A stretch of DNA of 38,390 nt from Bacteroidia bacterium (GTDB lineage Bacteria; Bacteroidota; Bacteroidia; Flavobacteriales; Flavobacteriaceae), in the NCBI GenBank assembly GCA_030425715.1, contig JAUIAA010000001.1:1-38390 (forward strand), given 5' to 3'. The notes beneath the pieces were generated by a model that was not told the DNA's origin, searched no databases, and was given only the letters and a program-made list of their open reading frames with translations. This document shows, piece by piece, positions 7,488-14,627 of the stretch. The position numbers and the translations under genes were made by a program. How positions within the stretch are numbered: position 1 is the first letter of the stretch; every line of letters starts with the position of its first letter.

Positions 7488-8417
7488 ATGAAAATTAAGA
7501 TTGATATCACTCAAAATATTATTCAACAGTTTCAAAAGCAAATGAGCTTTGAGGGTCAAGAAGTCAATCCCAAATATGGGGGTGGCCAAATGAAAATGGT
7601 AACATTTCCAGATGGTTTGGAGTTTTATTATTATACAACCCCTGGCTATACGGTTCCTATAGAAATGATTTCCAAAAACCCTCCTGATAGTGAATGGTAT
7701 CTCATCCATATAAATTTAGGGGGCGACCAACAAAACAAAAAAATTAAATCGGAGTCGATTACTTTTCACAACCATTCACCTGCGGGAGCTTTGACCTATT
7801 GCCCGGGTCTATCTATAACTACTCATTTTCCTGTTGGTCATAAAGGAGAGTTGGCGTCACTGCGGTTTCCAAAAGCACTATTGCTATCTTACTTTGAAAA
7901 AAATATATTAGATCAAGGTAAATCTATCATTTTTGAACATTTGGATTTTCAAACGGAGCAACAACTTAGAAAAGCTATCAACCATCAAGATAATAAACTA
8001 AAATGCCACGGTCTTGCATTGGAAGTACTAAGTACATTATTGCAAAAAATGGCACTTCATAATCCTATTTCTAAAAAGGTTTACTTACACGGTAATGATA
8101 CTAATATGCTTTTTAAAGCGGCTTCGGCGCTAAGAAATCCTTTGACCGAAAAACTTCCATCAGTAAATGAATTGGCCGAAATGGCGCATATGAGCCCTAC
8201 TAAATTTAAAACATCCTTTAGGTTATTATTTGGTAGTGCTCCAAAGCAGTATCACCACAAAATAAAAATGGAATATGCCCGAGATGCCTTATTAAATGGC
8301 GCAAAAACACCTACCGATCTGAGTTACGACTTAGGTTATTCACATCCATCTAATTTTACATCTGCCTATAAAACTTTTTTTAATCGACTCCCTTCTGAAG
8401 AGTTGGCAATAGCTTAA
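7488..8417 (+). CDS. AraC-family transcriptional regulator
   Basis: The protein has 309 residues. The N-terminal ~200 residues form a predicted ligand or dimerisation domain without recognisable catalytic motifs. The C-terminal ~100 residues are a double helix-turn-helix AraC domain: the first HTH is around VNELAEMAHMSPTKFKTSFR, then GSAPKQYHHKIKMEYARDAL, and the second around LSYDLGYSHPSNFTSAYKTF. The family usually activates neighbouring genes. Here the neighbours are the molybdenum hydroxylase pair and several small membrane proteins, so an inducer related to the hydroxylase substrate is plausible. The start ATG at 7488 is followed by MKIKIDITQNI; an ATG at 7469 is in another frame. Confidence 0.9.
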   Translation: MKIKIDITQNIIQQFQKQMSFEGQEVNPKYGGGQMKMVTFPDGLEFYYYTTPGYTVPIEMISKNPPDSEWYLIHINLGGDQQNKKIKSESITFHNHSPAGALTYCPGLSITTHFPVGHKGELASLRFPKALLLSYFEKNILDQGKSIIFEHLDFQTEQQLRKAINHQDNKLKCHGLALEVLSTLLQKMALHNPISKKVYLHGNDTNMLFKAASALRNPLTEKLPSVNELAEMAHMSPTKFKTSFRLLFGSAPKQYHHKIKMEYARDALLNGAKTPTDLSYDLGYSHPSNFTSAYKTFFNRLPSEELAIA

Positions 8418-8508
8418 TTTGTGTCTTCTAGCACTAACAGTCTGACGTTTATCACTAAAGTTATTGCAATATTCTTACTACTTTTAATTTATCTAAATCA
8501 ACTAAATC

Positions 8509-9204
8509 ATGGCATTTGAACAAAAACCTTATTCTGATATCGAATTAAAAACTGGTGGACTTTTTTTGGCAATAGGAGCATTAATTACTTTGGTTAGCAT
8601 CTTACTAGAAATCAATGCTGGCTGGGCATCGTTTTCAGTAGACATAGAAAGAACTGATTATGATGCGGGTCTATTCCTATTCAAAAACTGGCCTACCATG
8701 AAATCTATTTGGAGTTTTGCCTTATTTGGAAATGTTATTCTTGCCATCGCAGCTCTTTTATTGCAAAAAAATTCTAGAAAGATTGGAATTTTTCCCGAAA
8801 GTATATTTTGGCATATCTATTTTATTGGTAATTTGTTACTTATCCTATCCTTTGGGCTCTGCCTTGGAAGCTATTACCCAGCACTTGAAGTTTTAGAGCA
8901 ACAACCAGCAATGTTTAGTGCCGTTAGAGGAGCACCATTATATCTGTTTAATCTTGGTGCAGTAAGTGGGTTGGTCTTGCCAATAATCTTTTTTTACGAA
9001 GGGTTTAGCAAGCATGGAATTGTACCTCGAAAGTGGGCCATGGCCATGCTATTTTTAATTATTGTAGCTATTATAGTTATTATTGCCGGTTTGAGCTCCT
9101 CGGTGGTTGCCATGGTAATAATCTTTATACCCGTGCTTTTAGGGATATGCTATTGGAAAAACGCTTCAAAATATTATAAAAACCTTGTATTAGAGACTGA
9201 CTAA
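8509..9204 (+). CDS. Six-helix membrane protein, unknown function
   Basis: The 231-residue protein has about six transmembrane helices, near residues 15-35, 67-87, 100-122, 143-163, 176-196 and 198-216. The N-terminus is cytoplasmic-looking and polar. I do not recognise a family signature, and no conserved charged residues inside helices suggest a transporter mechanism. It follows the AraC regulator after 91 bases and precedes two much smaller membrane proteins in the same direction, so the three may be a regulated membrane-protein set. The start ATG at 8509 is the first in-frame codon before a continuous reading frame with normal codon use. Confidence 0.6.
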   Translation: MAFEQKPYSDIELKTGGLFLAIGALITLVSILLEINAGWASFSVDIERTDYDAGLFLFKNWPTMKSIWSFALFGNVILAIAALLLQKNSRKIGIFPESIFWHIYFIGNLLLILSFGLCLGSYYPALEVLEQQPAMFSAVRGAPLYLFNLGAVSGLVLPIIFFYEGFSKHGIVPRKWAMAMLFLIIVAIIVIIAGLSSSVVAMVIIFIPVLLGICYWKNASKYYKNLVLETD

Positions 9205-9260
9205 TCAAATAATTATGTGGTTATACTTCAATTATTTTAACTAGCTATAATTTAAACAAT

Positions 9261-9557
9261 ATGAAATTAGCAAAAATACTTTGGATCTTAGGTTCCATAC
9301 TCATTAATATTACCATAGGAATATACATTTACCTTTCCAAGCAAATGCCTATTCACCCACAAGAGAGGCATCTCTTTATTAATGAGAATTGGGGTGTCTT
9401 TGGTGGGCATTGGAAAGCTGAATTTCTTATCATGACCATGATAGCAATTGGTGCAATTTATTTTGCCATTCACTTCAAAAAAATAAGTTGGTCGATAATT
9501 TCAATAGGTCAATTGATTTTACTTAGCCTATATCCTATTATGCTTGGTGGTTACTGA
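9261..9557 (+). CDS. Small membrane protein (98 aa)
   Basis: Three hydrophobic helices are predicted, near residues 6-25, 52-70 and 76-94. An extracytoplasmic-looking loop rich in His (MPIHPQERH, then GGHWK) lies between the first two. No family is recognised. The His-rich loop could bind a metal, but nothing else supports that. It sits in a run of plus-strand membrane genes (8509-9848) downstream of an AraC regulator. The protein ends 24 bases before the next small membrane gene, which favours co-transcription. Confidence 0.55.
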   Translation: MKLAKILWILGSILINITIGIYIYLSKQMPIHPQERHLFINENWGVFGGHWKAEFLIMTMIAIGAIYFAIHFKKISWSIISIGQLILLSLYPIMLGGY

Positions 9558-9581
9558 AATACTCCTTTCGAAATTTCTGAA

Positions 9582-9848
9582 ATGGCAAATCAGATGGCGA
9601 TAGTAATCTTTGTATTTGGAAATATAATTTTTTTAGCTGGTTTACTACATCTCTATTTATATGATAATCTTTTAAAAAAATGGCATCGATGGACTGCCAT
9701 TGTGGCTTCAAGTATTAGCCTAATTGTGTTTTTGATTGCTTTTATAGGAATTATTTCCTGGAAACAGGCATTAATTACTGGGCCTCTGGTAAATCTACTC
9801 TATTTAACCAATGCCTATTATGGATTGAAGCTAGTAGAATACAATTAA
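9582..9848 (+). CDS. Small membrane protein (88 aa)
   Basis: Three hydrophobic helices are predicted, near residues 4-26, 38-58 and 63-82, with a short basic linker (LKKWHRW) between the first two. No family signature is recognised. It is the last gene of the plus-strand run that begins at 4085 and ends 40 bases before the stop of the convergent dehydrogenase gene. No intrinsic terminator is visible in that gap. Confidence 0.55.
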   Translation: MANQMAIVIFVFGNIIFLAGLLHLYLYDNLLKKWHRWTAIVASSISLIVFLIAFIGIISWKQALITGPLVNLLYLTNAYYGLKLVEYN

Positions 9849-9888
9849 AAAACTAATTATTAACTCATATACCAATGTTATCTAGAAT

Positions 9889-10761
9889 TTAATTGTTTAC
9901 AGTTACCCTAGCGTTAAGCCCAAAAGTTTGTTGCACATTATCATACCATTCTTCATCTGTTGCAGCATTCCAATCTACCCATTCTTCATCACTCATACTT
10001 TTACGCCATTCTAAAAAAGGTGCTGCATCTGGACCAACAGGGTGGCGTAACTTCCAATCATCACTTTCGGCTACAGCCAAAATTGTATCTGCAACAAATT
10101 TAGGAGAAGTAGGGTTTTCTAACGAAGCGGTAAACAAACCTCCAAATCTATTCGCTTGCGGATAGTTTGTGTTTCTCTCTGCATGCTGAATGTCCTGTGC
10201 CATATCTGTATTGATTATACCTGGCTCAATAATTTTTACTTTGATTTGAAAAGGCTTGACCTCTTGTGCCAATCCTTCACTAAAAGCTTCTAAAGCAAAT
10301 TTTGAAGCTGCGTATGACGTAAGAGGTGCATTCGCAATATGCCCCGCTACAGAAGCAACATTAATAATACAGCCTTTTTGATTTTCTCGCATTAACGGCA
10401 AAACAGCTTTGACACATCTAATTACACCAAAATAATTGGTTTCCATTACTGCTTTAAACTCAGAAATATCCATCAATTCTACAGCTCCATGTCGTTCTAT
10501 TCCAGCATTATTTAACAATATATCTACCGCACCGTTAATTTGATGGATTTGATCGATACAATTAGCAACAGATGTATCTGAATCCACATCCATTTGCAGT
10601 ATTTTTACCATTAGTGCTTCACTTTTTACAGCCTCCTTTAATTGGATGGCTTTCTCTGGATTTCTCATGGTAGCAAACACTCTGTATCCTGCTCTACCAA
10701 AAGCCAATGTAGACTCTAATCCAATTCCTCTATTTGCTCCTGTAATGATAATTGATTTCAT
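9889..10761 (-). CDS. Short-chain dehydrogenase/reductase
   Basis: This NAD(P)-dependent oxidoreductase of the classical SDR fold has 290 residues. The nucleotide-binding TGANRGIG motif is at residues 7-14, NNAG at 84-87, and the catalytic Ser137, Tyr150 and Lys154 (SYAASK) are all in place. The Arg after the GAN motif and the Arg at 33 (TMRNP) favour NADP(H). The C-terminal extension, with Trp-rich segments such as EEWVDW, is longer than the minimal 250-residue SDR and may cover the active site. The substrate is unknown. Its upstream region (10762-10961) contains two inverted repeats that may be operators. Confidence 0.9.
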   Translation of the reverse strand: MKSIIITGANRGIGLESTLAFGRAGYRVFATMRNPEKAIQLKEAVKSEALMVKILQMDVDSDTSVANCIDQIHQINGAVDILLNNAGIERHGAVELMDISEFKAVMETNYFGVIRCVKAVLPLMRENQKGCIINVASVAGHIANAPLTSYAASKFALEAFSEGLAQEVKPFQIKVKIIEPGIINTDMAQDIQHAERNTNYPQANRFGGLFTASLENPTSPKFVADTILAVAESDDWKLRHPVGPDAAPFLEWRKSMSDEEWVDWNAATDEEWYDNVQQTFGLNARVTVNN

Positions 10762-10798
10762 AATACCTTATTTAAAATTTGTTTCTCCGTCACAAAAT

Positions 10799-10876
10799 AA
10801 AAGTGAATTTTAAACTTAAAAAAACAACCTAGGACAAAGCATACAATTTTTTGTCCCAATCGCAATATTCACTTTT
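10799..10876 (-). promoter_or_regulatory. Two inverted repeats upstream of the SDR gene
   Basis: AAAAGTGAAT (10799-10808) is the exact reverse complement of ATTCACTTTT (10867-10876). Inside this pair lies a second one, GGACAAA (10832-10838) and TTTGTCC (10850-10856). The inner centre (10844) is close to the outer centre (about 10837). The nested arms could bind a dimeric repressor or activator twice, by looping. They lie 38 to 115 bases before the dehydrogenase start and 85 to 163 bases before the divergent lipoprotein gene. Function is inferred from position and symmetry only. Confidence 0.35.
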
Positions 10877-10961
10877 CTAAAGGTTTTTAAAAAAGACTCT
10901 TTTTTAGTTAATTTCAAATTCATGACATTAATTTTATTATTTTTACAAAAAATCATACACC

Positions 10962-11456
10962 ATGAAAAAAATTATTGCTCTTATAACGCTATGTTTTATT
11001 GTATTTACTTCTTGTGAAGGGCCTCAAGGACCTCCAGGTCAGGATGGAGGCTTAATAGTTGCGCAAGCATTTGAAATTGCTGTTGATTTCACCCCTAATA
11101 ATAATTATGAAATTGTTGAAAACTATGGTTTTGAAGTTTATCCTACTGATGTAACCTTAGTATATATAGAATGGGAAACCGATAGTGGCAACTCTATATG
11201 GAGGTTATTGCCACAAATTGTAGAATTTCCAGAAGGTCAATTACAATACAATTACGATTTTACCCAACAAGATGTTCGTTTATTTTTAGATGGAACTATT
11301 GATTTGGATTTATTAGGAAATGAGTGGACTCAAAATCAATTGTTTAGGGTAGTTGTTATTCCGGCAGACAATGTAGGAGAAATTAATGTAAATAATTTTA
11401 ATGATGTATTAAAGGCAGGTAACATTAAAAGTTTTGAAAGCAAAAGTATAAACTAG
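10962..11456 (+). CDS. Lipoprotein with short collagen-like segment
   Basis: The 164-residue protein has a lipoprotein signal (MKKIIALITLCF, lipobox FTSC at about 16-19). Directly after the acylated Cys comes EGPQGPPGQDGG, three Gly-X-Y triplets of collagen type. The rest (about 32-160) is acidic and beta-rich, with no recognised motif. Short Gly-X-Y linkers after a lipobox are common in Bacteroidota surface lipoproteins, where they act as a stalk. The stop codon overlaps the stop of the convergent HD gene through the palindrome CTAG (11453-11456). Confidence 0.75.
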   Translation: MKKIIALITLCFIVFTSCEGPQGPPGQDGGLIVAQAFEIAVDFTPNNNYEIVENYGFEVYPTDVTLVYIEWETDSGNSIWRLLPQIVEFPEGQLQYNYDFTQQDVRLFLDGTIDLDLLGNEWTQNQLFRVVVIPADNVGEINVNNFNDVLKAGNIKSFESKSIN

Positions 11457-12034
11457 TCAATCATTTCTTTTAACTGTTCAATTCGCTTTTCTTTTTCTGG
11501 TTGTCGAATGTTTTGACCATATACTGTATGGTATTTGTGTAATTCTAAAAACTTAATCTGTGCTTTGTTCCAATCATTTTGGTTATTCATGATTGAAAAT
11601 GCTTTTAACTCTCTAAATAATTGGTTGCTAATTTCATAAAAATCATCCCTGCCTAAATAGTCTAAATCAGCATCACAAATAATTCTTTCTAACTCATTTT
11701 TAGGAGTTTGCGGAATTTTTGTAGCCCTAATTAAGCCTTTTACAGTTTCTATTTCTTTTTTTGAACATCCATATTCACGCATATATTTTTCAGCAATTTC
11801 TACCCCTCTTTCTTCATGTTCCTCATTAGATACTGTAAAACCTATATCGTGGTATAAGGCTCCAATTCTCAATAATTTTGCCTTTTTAGCATCAATTTTC
11901 TCTCTTTTAATATGTCGGTTAAGGGCATTTAATACATCAAAGGTATGGTGCAGACCATGATAAAAAAGCTTATCTGATAACTGGGTAGTTAAAATTTCTA
12001 AAGCTTTTTTTCTAAGTTTATTATAACCTTTCAT
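11453..12034 (-). CDS. HD-domain phosphohydrolase
   Basis: This is a 193-residue metal-dependent phosphohydrolase of the HD superfamily. Metal-ligand candidates in order are His26/His30 (YHGLHHTFDV), the His62-Asp63 doublet in ALYHDIGF, His73, and Asp121/Asp123 in CDADLDYLG. All ligand classes are present, so it should be active, probably on a nucleotide. It is the third gene of the minus-strand set cyclase (12656-14617), Pycsar-effector-like membrane protein (12054-12560), HD. It starts 19 bases after the membrane gene. In many Bacteroidota an HD domain and a DUF5706 membrane domain are fused; here they appear as separate genes. A role in removing the cyclase product is an inference. Confidence 0.85.
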   Translation of the reverse strand: MKGYNKLRKKALEILTTQLSDKLFYHGLHHTFDVLNALNRHIKREKIDAKKAKLLRIGALYHDIGFTVSNEEHEERGVEIAEKYMREYGCSKKEIETVKGLIRATKIPQTPKNELERIICDADLDYLGRDDFYEISNQLFRELKAFSIMNNQNDWNKAQIKFLELHKYHTVYGQNIRQPEKEKRIEQLKEMID

Positions 12035-12053
12035 TCTTTTTTAGCAATTGTAT

Positions 12054-12560
12054 TTAAAAATTTATCAACCAAATGAAAAGTACCAAAACTACAAATATGA
12101 AACTAATTGCTAAATACTTCATAGCGTTTTTTACACTTTTAAATTTTTGATCTACTATTTTACTTTCTATATGTATTTGATGACTTAACTGTAAAAATAA
12201 CTTATTATTGTCTTCACAAACTTCCATTAATTTATTGCTATACGCTTCAATGTTTCCAAATTTACGAACAGCGTCACTAAAGAAAAATACATTTTTATCG
12301 TATTTTAATTCCATTCTTGGGATAAAGCACTGGATAGCAAAATAAATAGAAATCAGTACCGCAAGCAACCAAAGACATACCAAAACAACAAATAAGGTGC
12401 TATTTTCAAAAGACACGTGCAATTGTTCTAACCTATCGAAAAAAAGCCCTAATAATAAGCTATGGAAAGAAAAAATAATACCCGCCTTCAACTCAGAGGC
12501 ACGAATAAGTCTTTCTAGTCTTTCTAATTGCATCCAATAATTATTTGGGTCTGCATTCAT
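12054..12560 (-). CDS. Pycsar-effector-like membrane protein (DUF5706 family)
   Basis: The 168-residue protein has hydrophobic segments near 27-44, 55-80 and 146-167 and a soluble helical region between (about 85-145). The N-terminal amphipathic segment followed by ASELKAGIIFSFHSLLLG, and the later IESKIVDQKFKSVKNA before the last helix, are the pattern I associate with the DUF5706/PycTM family. The membrane effector of Pycsar anti-phage systems, which damages the membrane when a cyclic nucleotide is made, belongs to it. The next gene upstream encodes a class III nucleotidyl cyclase and the next downstream an HD phosphohydrolase. Family assignment is from memory; effector function is inferred from context. 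Confidence 0.75.
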   Translation of the reverse strand: MNADPNNYWMQLERLERLIRASELKAGIIFSFHSLLLGLFFDRLEQLHVSFENSTLFVVLVCLWLLAVLISIYFAIQCFIPRMELKYDKNVFFFSDAVRKFGNIEAYSNKLMEVCEDNNKLFLQLSHQIHIESKIVDQKFKSVKNAMKYLAISFIFVVLVLFIWLINF

Positions 12561-12655
12561 AAAAATTATTCAACTATTTTAATTAGACAGCTAATTATTA
12601 GCAAATTAAACAAGTATTAAATATACAATATTATTTTAATAAGGGTTATTCTAAG

Positions 12656-14617
12656 TTAAACTGGTTTAGAAACTTCTTTATTCTTTATATTATTAACAAA
12701 GTACATACTCATAATACCCTTGTTCTTTACATCTATTTTACCGCGATAAGAACAGTCAAACACATCTTTAATTAAGCTATAGGTGTGTTCAGAAACATTT
12801 ATTTTCATCGGTTCAGAAGAAGACTCCATACGTGCTGCAACGTTTACTGTATCTCCCCAAATATCATAAGCAAATTTCTTAGTTCCTACTACTCCTGCTA
12901 CAACTGGGCCTGTATTAATTCCTATTCTAATATCAAAATTTGCAATCGAATCATCCTCTTTTTCTTTAGCTTCTTTCATAATATGCAAAATTTCAAAAGC
13001 TGCAAGAAGTACATTCTTACCATGATCTTCTTTAGGAAAAGGTAAGCCTCCAGCGCACATATAAGCATCTCCTATGGTTTTTATTTTCTCTAAGCCAAAT
13101 TTTTCCATTACCAAATCAAATTTAGAGAAATAATAATCAACACTTTCCACCAGTTGCTCTGGTGACAAACTAGCCGATTTTTGTGTAAATCCTTTAAAAT
13201 CGGTAAACATTACAGTAACTGCTTCAAATTTTTTGGCTTTTACCTTACCATATTTTTTAAGCTCTAAAGCAGTTTCGTGAGGTAAAATATTTTGCAACAA
13301 ATTCTCCGATCTATTTTTTTCGTCTTCAATAACTGAATTTGTTTTTTGAATATATCTATATCTGCGGTAAGTACCTAATGCCAAAAGCAAGATTAAAATA
13401 GAAATAACACTGGCGGCATATACCAAATATTTTTGTCTAGTTGAAATATTTTGCTGTAATTCAGCTTCTTTTTCTAGTAAACTTATTTGGTCTTGTTTTT
13501 TATCTAATTCAAAATCGAACTGTAAGCCTCGTATCTTATCATCTGTTTCTAAATTAAATAAGGAGTCTTTTTGTTGCACAAATAAAGATTGGTACTTGTA
13601 CGCATTTGCAAAATCTTTTTTCTCTCTAAACAAATGAGACATGCCCCCATATATATCTTTTAATTCTCCAACAACTCCCATTTTTAAAGCTAAATTTTCT
13701 GCTTCTTTATAAGAATTTAATGCTTTTTGAAAATCTTTTTTTTGATACGTGTTTCCTATTGCAATCAAAGATTGCACCATATCCAATTGCTGGTTTTTTT
13801 CTTTAGCAGTTGCGTAAGCCAATTCTAAATACTCTACTGATTTTGAAAAATTGCCTTTTTCATATTCCGTTTCTCCAAGCATTTTAAGGTTATGGGCATA
13901 ATCTGAACCATTTTTATTTAGCGGAAGTGCTTCTTTAAAATACTTTATTGCTTTATCATAATCCTTTTTTTTAGCATAAACTTCACCCATTCCCATTAAA
14001 TAAGTGGAATGAATTTGTACATCCTTTAAATTTGTCAAATAAGGCTCTATTTGACGGAAATATTTTATAGATTGCTCGTAATCACCAATTTCACCATAAA
14101 GTCCAGCAATATTGAGTAGCGCACTACAAATACGAAGGGGTTCCTTTAATTTTAGAGATATATTTAACGATTCTAAATAAAAATCTATGGCTTTGGCATT
14201 GCTGCCTTGGCTGTAATACACTGCTCCTAAATTATTTAACATATTGGCTATACCCAGAGTATCTGGAACACTTTTGTATGCTTCTAAAGACTTACTCCAA
14301 TACTCCAAAACCTTTAAATAATTACCCTGATGATACTCGGCCAGACCCATATTTTTTAAAGCGAGTGCTTCCCCCTTTATATAATTCAATTTATTTGCCA
14401 ATAATAGTGCTTGATGGGAATACTCTAATGAACCATTGATATTCTCTTCTTTTAAGACCTTAGCACTAAGCTCGTTTAAATTGATAATTAAAACCGTATC
14501 TTTTTTGCTATTTTGAATTACACTTTTTAAACTATCTGTCTGGGCATTTAAGTTGGGAATTAGGCACAACAATATTAAATTTAGTACTACCCCAAGAAAG
14601 TCAAATTTTATATTCAT
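12656..14617 (-). CDS. TPR-transmembrane class III adenylate/guanylate cyclase
   Basis: The 653-residue protein has a signal peptide (1-26), tetratricopeptide repeats (about 50-350), a coiled-coil-like linker, one membrane helix (about 397-417) and a cytoplasmic class III cyclase domain (about 455-645). Metal-binding Asp473 (FTDFKGFT) and Asp517 (KTIGDAYM), transition-state Asn592 and Arg596, and the adenine-selecting pair Lys513 and Asp585 (YDIWGD) are all present. That predicts an active homodimeric adenylate cyclase, unlike Pycsar pyrimidine cyclases, whose specificity residues differ. The TPR part would sense a periplasmic partner. It lies 10 bases after the secreted subtilase gene and 95 bases before the DUF5706 gene. 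Confidence 0.92.
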   Translation of the reverse strand: MNIKFDFLGVVLNLILLCLIPNLNAQTDSLKSVIQNSKKDTVLIINLNELSAKVLKEENINGSLEYSHQALLLANKLNYIKGEALALKNMGLAEYHQGNYLKVLEYWSKSLEAYKSVPDTLGIANMLNNLGAVYYSQGSNAKAIDFYLESLNISLKLKEPLRICSALLNIAGLYGEIGDYEQSIKYFRQIEPYLTNLKDVQIHSTYLMGMGEVYAKKKDYDKAIKYFKEALPLNKNGSDYAHNLKMLGETEYEKGNFSKSVEYLELAYATAKEKNQQLDMVQSLIAIGNTYQKKDFQKALNSYKEAENLALKMGVVGELKDIYGGMSHLFREKKDFANAYKYQSLFVQQKDSLFNLETDDKIRGLQFDFELDKKQDQISLLEKEAELQQNISTRQKYLVYAASVISILILLLALGTYRRYRYIQKTNSVIEDEKNRSENLLQNILPHETALELKKYGKVKAKKFEAVTVMFTDFKGFTQKSASLSPEQLVESVDYYFSKFDLVMEKFGLEKIKTIGDAYMCAGGLPFPKEDHGKNVLLAAFEILHIMKEAKEKEDDSIANFDIRIGINTGPVVAGVVGTKKFAYDIWGDTVNVAARMESSSEPMKINVSEHTYSLIKDVFDCSYRGKIDVKNKGIMSMYFVNNIKNKEVSKPV

Positions 14618-14627
14618 TCAGGTTTGA

